This document shows, piece by piece, positions 7,101-11,585 of a stretch of 11,585 nt of DNA. Origin of the DNA: Prevotella sp. UBA746 (lineage in GTDB: Bacteria; Bacteroidota; Bacteroidia; Bacteroidales; Bacteroidaceae); contig DBKQ01000114.1 of assembly GCA_002298545.1 (NCBI GenBank), positions 9,599 through 21,183 of the forward strand, read 5' to 3'. Under the pieces are notes generated by a model. The model saw only the letters and a program-made list of their open reading frames with translations. It had not been told where the DNA came from and did no database searches. How positions within the stretch are numbered: the stretch's first letter is position 1; each line of letters begins with the position of its first letter. The position numbers and the translations under genes were made by a program.

Positions 7101-10100
7101 TTATCTGTTTTCGACTCTAATCTTTACAGCCTTTCCGTTTCTCCTTATTATATATACACCGTTAGGCATGGTTCTAAGCGGCTCCCGGTATTTGCCGAGA
7201 AACAGTCCGTCGGCGGAATATACCGTCATTGTATTGTCGTTGGATTCCGGAATGACAGAAATGCCAGAGGATGCATTTACCTTGAATCTTTCGCCGTTGC
7301 AAACTCCCGGTTCTGTCTCGACGGGAATCCATGCCCCGTTGTTGTCCTGACAGAATACCTTTGCGATATATGTTTTTCCTTTCTCGAGATTCTTAGGCTC
7401 CCATGCAAAGAACGGCATCTTGGTGTAGTCCTTCTCTATCTGCACCCCTTGCGACAGACTGTCTACAAGTTCCTTTCCTTCGGAGTCGTATACAAATACC
7501 GCCACGCGGTAAGAGCCCTTGCAGTTGCGGTTGTTGAGGATTGGTGAGACGCGCAGCAGTTCCTTGTCCACATTTTCTTTGTCGTAGATGTATATACCGC
7601 CAAGTCTGAGTTCCGCCACGGGTTCTTTTACTTCGAGCGGCAATAGATTGCTAATAGGGTAGATTTTCTTGAATCTGTAATTGTATAGTCCAACCTTGTA
7701 TTCTCCAACGGTGATGTTTTCGTCGGCAGCGAAAAAAGGCTTGTAGTTTATCACCACACTTTCCTTGTATTCAAGGTTAGGCTTGAAACGATAGTCCTTA
7801 TACAGATGCAGGTTGTTGTTCTTGTCGGTCAGTCCGATGTAAAGGTCGCTGCCCATGTCGTATTCCAGGCAAGTGGCATTAAGCTTGATGTTAAACGGCT
7901 GTCCTTCGTATGCCGATGGCGTCTCGGCGTATTCGATATTGATATTCCCTACGTTCTTCCTGTATTTCTCAAACGAGATTTTTCCGTTTTCCGCCGTTGC
8001 TGCGAAACATCTTGAACTCATTCCGTATAAATGAACAAACGGTTCCCACATGTCGTTGTCCTTGTCGTAGGCATAGAGATAAGCGTAGTATTTGCCGTCG
8101 GCAACGGGGAAATCTGCAAGACCGACGCTGAAGTTATCTCCAAAGCCCTGGCTATTGCCGTCAACCTCGAAGTATTTTGCCGGTTTTAGATATGTTGCAT
8201 TTCCGTTCAGGTCAACGACTTTCAGTCCTAAACCTATGTTCCTTTTTGTCTTGGAGCTGAAGGAACACGATATTTCGAGGTCGAGGGTGTCGCTGCGGTC
8301 TGCCACCTTGGGAGTGATGTCGTATATTCCGTCAATCACGATTCCGTAGAAATCCATGTCGATGATGTTATATAGGTTTTGGTATTTAAACGTCAGCGAG
8401 CAGTCCTTGAATCTTTTCAGCTCGCTGCCGTCTTTATACAGGAGTTCCGCGGTGTATTCTCCCGAAAATTCAGGAGCGTCAAGTTCGGAATAGATGTTTG
8501 CAGAACCGCCCTCCCACAGCTTTACGTCCATGGCATCGCTTATGGACAAAGTGTCTCCCCGGTTGTCGAGAATGGCAAAACGCATTTCCTTGTTTAGATA
8601 CAGTCCCAGACAGTTCACCGTTGCGCTTGCGGCAATCTTGTAGTTGTTGTCGTAAAGCGTGGTTGCCTTCATGTTGGTCACCATTGCGTTGTCGCCGTCC
8701 TGCATGATGTGGAATTCCTGCATGTTGCCCTTTTTGTATACGAGAAACATGTTGCTGTTTACGTTGCTGTCATACATGATAGTTATTCTCTTGCCGGAGC
8801 TTGCGATCCATGCTGCCGGCTTTACTGTGTAGATGCCGTTGCTCTCAGGAAAGCCGCTCATGTCTACAGAGTATTCCGTTATCTCCTGTCCGTCGGTTGC
8901 ACCGGTAGGTTCGCCCTTCATCATATACGAGTGGCTGTTGTAGTCTGTAACTTCCAGTCCCCAAATTATGTCTCTGTCTTTGTTGCATTCAATATGGAAT
9001 CTGCCCTTTATTGTCTGGAGTGAACTGCTGGTCGTTACTGGCATGGAAAAAGTTATATCCTCCTTGCCTATGATTCTCGTGTAGTTGCTTTGCGGTTTCT
9101 CTGGGTCGGTGGTGGAAGACACCTGCTCCAGTCCTGTAATTACCGTCTGACTGAAGTTGTAGCCAGTCTCCACGCTTGTTGGGTTCATGGCGTCAGTTTT
9201 GAAATAGCCGTCGCAGCTGCCGTACCATCCCCAGTTGATATGCAGGTATCCGTCGCGGTATCCGTCGGCGACGAAGGCATGTCCGCCTTCGCTTGAATAT
9301 CCACAGTACAGCACGGGACGTTTCTCTTCCAGTTCGTCGTAGATTATCTGAATCCATTCGTCGGTACTCATGTCGCTTTTGCGTGATATCAGCTGTGCAT
9401 TCTTATATCCGAAGTTGTTTTTCAGGGCGAGCAGTCCCTGAGGTGTATACGTACCGCTTCCGTATATAGTGTATCGGGTGTTGCTCGCCGCACCGATGTC
9501 GGCAATCAGTGTGGCTACGGCATCTTGTGATTCCTTGGAGCTGTTTTCGCCGTACGTGTCGCTCATCAGTTCCCATTGGTATTCATGTGTGGCGAGGTCA
9601 GTGCCGCGAACTGTTCCGCTTCCCTTTTCCGGCCATTTGTTGTAGTATAATATCTGTGCTGCTGCCACGGGAAAACATCCGGCGGGGCAGTTGTCGTTGC
9701 CGCTCTTGGGGCATTTTTGGTTGTATGGACTCGTCTGTCCCCACTGCGATGATATCAGCGGATAGATTTCGTTCAGCGTCTCGGTTTCTTCGCTATCCGT
9801 TTTCTTAGCCTTTTGCTTAGTTGAGGTGTCGGTCGAGAAGTATTCAATCTGCTTGTCGTATTCCCTTAGCCAAGCCTTCATGGCATCGGGTATGGAATCC
9901 TTGATGAAGCGTCCGTTGTCTGAATATCCCAGTATGCCGTTGTCGCCGGCAGCATCGTCGGCAGCAACGACAACGAACCCTCTGTCGTTTACGTTGAAGA
10001 TATAGTGGAACCGGCTTTCGTCAGCAAGTTGCAGCTTGTTTGCCGAAGTCTTTTCAACGGCTTTCACAGAGTGTCGCAGTCTGCCGGCAGTGAAGTTCTG

Positions 10101-10196
10101 TGCAATGTCTTGTGCCTGCTTTACGGAAATTCTGTCAGCCAATACAGCGTGCGGTATTGCAAGTGAGAGAAGTATCGATAGAATAATTTTGTTCAT
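7101..10196 (-). CDS. C10 family (streptopain/interpain-like) secreted cysteine protease
   Basis: A complete 1031-residue protein. Signal peptide 1-20 (MNKIILSILLSLAIPHAVLA), then a streptopain-type prodomain at about 22-120 (FNVNDRGFVVVAADD, ILGYSD, IPDAMKAWL) that in this family keeps the zymogen inactive. A basic linker (KQKAKK, 127-132) is a possible processing site. The catalytic domain, about 143-357, contains QWGQTSPYN, the nucleophile Cys174 in CPAGCFPVAAAQILYYNKWP, His306 in GGHAFVADGY, and the conserved INWGWYGSCDGYF (319-331). The usual streptopain GCVATAMAQ reads GCFPVAAAQ here, but the key Cys and Gln are kept, so activity is expected. Residues 372-973 form five beta-rich units in an alternating repeat pattern. 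The tail at about 975-1031 (MTVYSADG, PNGVYIIRRNGKAVKIRV) resembles a T9SS sorting domain. The expected role is extracellular proteolysis, for nutrition or host-protein attack as reported for interpain A and streptopain; the substrate here is unknown. It is convergent with the adhesin genes. The leader is A/T-rich and lacks a Shine-Dalgarno. Confidence 0.95.
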   Translation of the reverse strand: MNKIILSILLSLAIPHAVLADRISVKQAQDIAQNFTAGRLRHSVKAVEKTSANKLQLADESRFHYIFNVNDRGFVVVAADDAAGDNGILGYSDNGRFIKDSIPDAMKAWLREYDKQIEYFSTDTSTKQKAKKTDSEETETLNEIYPLISSQWGQTSPYNQKCPKSGNDNCPAGCFPVAAAQILYYNKWPEKGSGTVRGTDLATHEYQWELMSDTYGENSSKESQDAVATLIADIGAASNTRYTIYGSGTYTPQGLLALKNNFGYKNAQLISRKSDMSTDEWIQIIYDELEEKRPVLYCGYSSEGGHAFVADGYRDGYLHINWGWYGSCDGYFKTDAMNPTSVETGYNFSQTVITGLEQVSSTTDPEKPQSNYTRIIGKEDITFSMPVTTSSSLQTIKGRFHIECNKDRDIIWGLEVTDYNSHSYMMKGEPTGATDGQEITEYSVDMSGFPESNGIYTVKPAAWIASSGKRITIMYDSNVNSNMFLVYKKGNMQEFHIMQDGDNAMVTNMKATTLYDNNYKIAASATVNCLGLYLNKEMRFAILDNRGDTLSISDAMDVKLWEGGSANIYSELDAPEFSGEYTAELLYKDGSELKRFKDCSLTFKYQNLYNIIDMDFYGIVIDGIYDITPKVADRSDTLDLEISCSFSSKTKRNIGLGLKVVDLNGNATYLKPAKYFEVDGNSQGFGDNFSVGLADFPVADGKYYAYLYAYDKDNDMWEPFVHLYGMSSRCFAATAENGKISFEKYRKNVGNINIEYAETPSAYEGQPFNIKLNATCLEYDMGSDLYIGLTDKNNNLHLYKDYRFKPNLEYKESVVINYKPFFAADENITVGEYKVGLYNYRFKKIYPISNLLPLEVKEPVAELRLGGIYIYDKENVDKELLRVSPILNNRNCKGSYRVAVFVYDSEGKELVDSLSQGVQIEKDYTKMPFFAWEPKNLEKGKTYIAKVFCQDNNGAWIPVETEPGVCNGERFKVNASSGISVIPESNDNTMTVYSADGLFLGKYREPLRTMPNGVYIIRRNGKAVKIRVENR

Positions 10197-10312
10197 AGTT
10201 AATGGAGTTTAATTTATTTTTTTATTCTATATATGCAATAACATTAGCAAAAACTACGTCTTAATCAAAATTTTTAAAGAAACCACCTCTTGTCATGTTT
10301 GATAAAGACGGC
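10197..10312. other. A/T-rich intergenic leader of the C10 protease
   Basis: This 116-bp stretch separates the YolD-like gene from the C10 protease start on the same strand. It is strongly A/T-rich, with a run of T on the + strand around 10217-10223, and probably holds the protease promoter. I could not find a convincing Bacteroidetes -7 element (TAnnTTTG) with a correctly spaced -33 TTTG, nor a clear terminator hairpin for the upstream pair. Confidence 0.45.
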
Positions 10313-10501
10313 TTATTTTAACTTGTCTGCTGTTTTCTTTATCGCTTCCTCGTATCCGGTGAGTGCCGAGAACGGAGCAAATTGTGCAGCCCTGTTTAGC
10401 AAAGACATCTGCTGATGTCTCTTCGATACGTGGTGCGGAAGGTTCAGTATCGACTCATATTTTTTCAATTCATAATCCATAGTCGTATTTAATTCATTCA
10501 T
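10313..10501 (-). CDS. YolD-like small protein paired with Y-family polymerase
   Basis: A 62-residue protein starting MNELNTTMDYELKKYESI and containing PHHVSKRHQQMSLLNRAAQF followed by APFSALTGYEEAI, a signature I associate with YolD-like proteins encoded next to UvrX/Y-family polymerases in Firmicutes. A longer reading from an ATG at 10552 would overlap the polymerase by 59 bases. I chose the ATG at 10501 because a GGAGG site sits 5 bases upstream and because it overlaps the polymerase stop as ATGAATGA, the usual sign of translational coupling. It probably acts with the polymerase in DNA-damage tolerance; the biochemical role of YolD proteins is poorly known. No signal peptide or membrane segment is visible. 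Family assignment rests on the motif only. Confidence 0.82.
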   Translation of the reverse strand: MNELNTTMDYELKKYESILNLPHHVSKRHQQMSLLNRAAQFAPFSALTGYEEAIKKTADKLK

Positions 10502-11585
10502 GGTGTCCTCCAATCTGTTCGTTTCTTTCCCTTGCCGTGGCTCCCTCCTCAAAATCGAGAGCCTTTAGAATAGTGTTCTTACCGAACGACTTCTTTATTT
10601 TTATCACAGCCTCCTGCATGCGGCGCTCCTTAGCAAGAAGTTTGTCCTCCTTCTCACGTTCGTGGCGCAGAGCATCATAGTCGGTGAAGAGGTCAAGCTG
10701 TTGAGGCTGTTTATCTTCAATCTTGTCTTCGCTCACAACATTGCCGGCAGTTATATTCAGTCGTCTTATCAACAGGGTTGAGTCAACGAGTTTTGTGAAT
10801 AAAGCTACCGCCGCTTCAGTAATCAGTCTTGTAGACGAAGTGGGACGGGGGAGTTTTGTCCCTCCGTTCACGGGTTTCGGCACAATCTTTCCGTAATGGT
10901 TTAGTGCCACGTCGCGAATAGGAGTATATCCGGCTTCATACGAGGTGAGACTCTCGGCATCGTATCCCACGTAGATTCCGATGCTGTGGGCAACAAGTCG
11001 CTTGTCGACAAGGTCGAGCGCCAGTGCTTCCGCCATTTCTTTTATCACGACGAGAGCTTTCTTGTAGGTATAAGGACATTGCAACACCTGTCCTTGGCTC
11101 AGTGAGTTCACTGCGGGTTTATATTCCTTAATCGCCTGCATCGTGCATGGTTCCCACCCCCAGGCATGGTCGATAAGCAATTCCGCATTGACGCCAAAGA
11201 GCCTGTAGAGGAGTTCCTCGTTCCGTTCCGACTGAAGTGCGATGTCGCCCATCGTGTATATACCATAAGGTTCAAGTCTTTTAGCGATCCCCCTGCCCAC
11301 GCGCCAGAAGTCAGTCAGCGGGCGGTGGCTCCAAAGTTGTTTGCGGTAAGTCATCTCGTCGAGCTCAGCAATCCTCACTCCGTCCTTATCGGCAGGGATA
11401 TGTTTTGCCACGATATCCATCGCCACCTTACAGAGATACATATTAGTTCCGATGCCGGCAGTAGCCGTTATGCCTGTAGTCTTCAACACGTCTTGAATCA
11501 TGGTCATTGCAAGCTCATGAGCCGTCATCTTCAGATGCTTTAGATAAGGAGTAACGTCCATGAACACCTCGTCGATGGAGTAGAC
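10494..11585 (-). CDS. Y-family DNA polymerase (UmuC/DinB/UvrX-like), 5' partial
   Basis: The frame runs through the right edge of the window; 363 C-terminal residues are visible, beginning VYSIDEVFMDV, which contains the conserved SIDE motif with the catalytic acidic residues of Y-family translesion polymerases. The start is outside; an apparent GTG at 11567 lies within this motif and is not the start. Next come the palm residues (TAGIGTNMYLCKVAMDIVAK), a thumb helix-hairpin-helix (FWRVGRGIAKRLEPYGIYT, about 93-111), a little-finger domain at about 166-290, and a beta-clamp-binding motif QLDLF at 296-300 (bases 10686-10700). The C-terminus (EEGATARERNEQIGGH) resembles what I recall from Firmicutes UvrX-like polymerases. 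The enzyme copies past damaged bases with low fidelity. It is followed by a YolD-like gene overlapping by 8 bases, forming a two-gene module. Missing N-terminal fingers and palm residues cannot be judged. Confidence 0.93.
   Translation of the reverse strand, partial: VYSIDEVFMDVTPYLKHLKMTAHELAMTMIQDVLKTTGITATAGIGTNMYLCKVAMDIVAKHIPADKDGVRIAELDEMTYRKQLWSHRPLTDFWRVGRGIAKRLEPYGIYTMGDIALQSERNEELLYRLFGVNAELLIDHAWGWEPCTMQAIKEYKPAVNSLSQGQVLQCPYTYKKALVVIKEMAEALALDLVDKRLVAHSIGIYVGYDAESLTSYEAGYTPIRDVALNHYGKIVPKPVNGGTKLPRPTSSTRLITEAAVALFTKLVDSTLLIRRLNITAGNVVSEDKIEDKQPQQLDLFTDYDALRHEREKEDKLLAKERRMQEAVIKIKKSFGKNTILKALDFEEGATARERNEQIGGHHE
10507..10511 (-). promoter_or_regulatory. Strong Shine-Dalgarno of the YolD-like gene
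   Basis: On the minus strand GGAGG lies 5 bases before the ATG at 10501, inside the last codons of the polymerase gene. It fixes the start of the small protein. The adhesin and protease genes in this window have no comparable site, so this is unlike the local style. Confidence 0.75.

Noticed and set aside
6990..7547. A 185-codon open frame on the plus strand after the adhesin operon
   Set aside because: It runs across the terminator hairpins and then antisense to the C-terminus of the C10 protease; no family motif is visible.
10197..10312. Bacteroidetes-type promoter (TTTG and TAnnTTTG) upstream of the C10 protease
   Set aside because: Near matches such as AAATTTTG and AGTTTTTG occur, but none has both the full -7 consensus and a correctly spaced -33 element.

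Overview
The window looks like the chromosome of a Bacteroidales bacterium, most likely Prevotella or a close relative. The evidence is large secreted multidomain proteins with cleaved-adhesin (choice-of-anchor J) domains, a streptopain-type C10 cysteine protease, C-terminal tails resembling type IX secretion (T9SS) sorting domains, and A/T-rich leaders without a Shine-Dalgarno site before the secreted-protein genes. The genus is an inference from protein style.

Left part, + strand (1-6988): two adjacent paralogous genes, 19 bp apart, encode large modular surface or secreted proteins. The first lacks its 5' end, which lies outside the window. The second is complete at 1432 residues, with a signal peptide. 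Both are built from the same parts: paired fibronectin type III (FnIII) domains, jelly-roll domains, a CARDB-like domain, a cleaved-adhesin domain that appears to be inserted inside an FnIII domain, and a short tail ending in a GxYIVK-type motif.

Middle (6989-7100): a short convergent intergenic region with two hairpins. The right-hand one is followed by a T run and is a plausible terminator.

Centre-right, - strand (7101-10196): a complete 1031-residue C10 (streptopain/interpain-like) cysteine protease. It has a signal peptide, an inhibitory prodomain, a catalytic domain with recognisable Cys and His, about 600 residues of repeated beta-rich domains, and a sorting-like tail. A 116-bp A/T-rich stretch lies upstream.

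Right end, - strand (10313-11585): an error-prone Y-family DNA polymerase, cut by the window edge, is followed with an 8-base overlap by a 62-residue YolD-like protein. This pair resembles UvrX/YolD-type modules of Firmicutes and their mobile elements. The small gene has a strong GGAGG ribosome-binding site, unlike the rest of the window, so the pair may have been acquired horizontally.

The adhesin-like proteins and the C10 protease probably share one export route and may act together at the cell surface, but being convergent they are not in one operon. The polymerase pair is a separate DNA-damage-tolerance function. I see no CRISPR array, RNA gene, transposase or insertion sequence.
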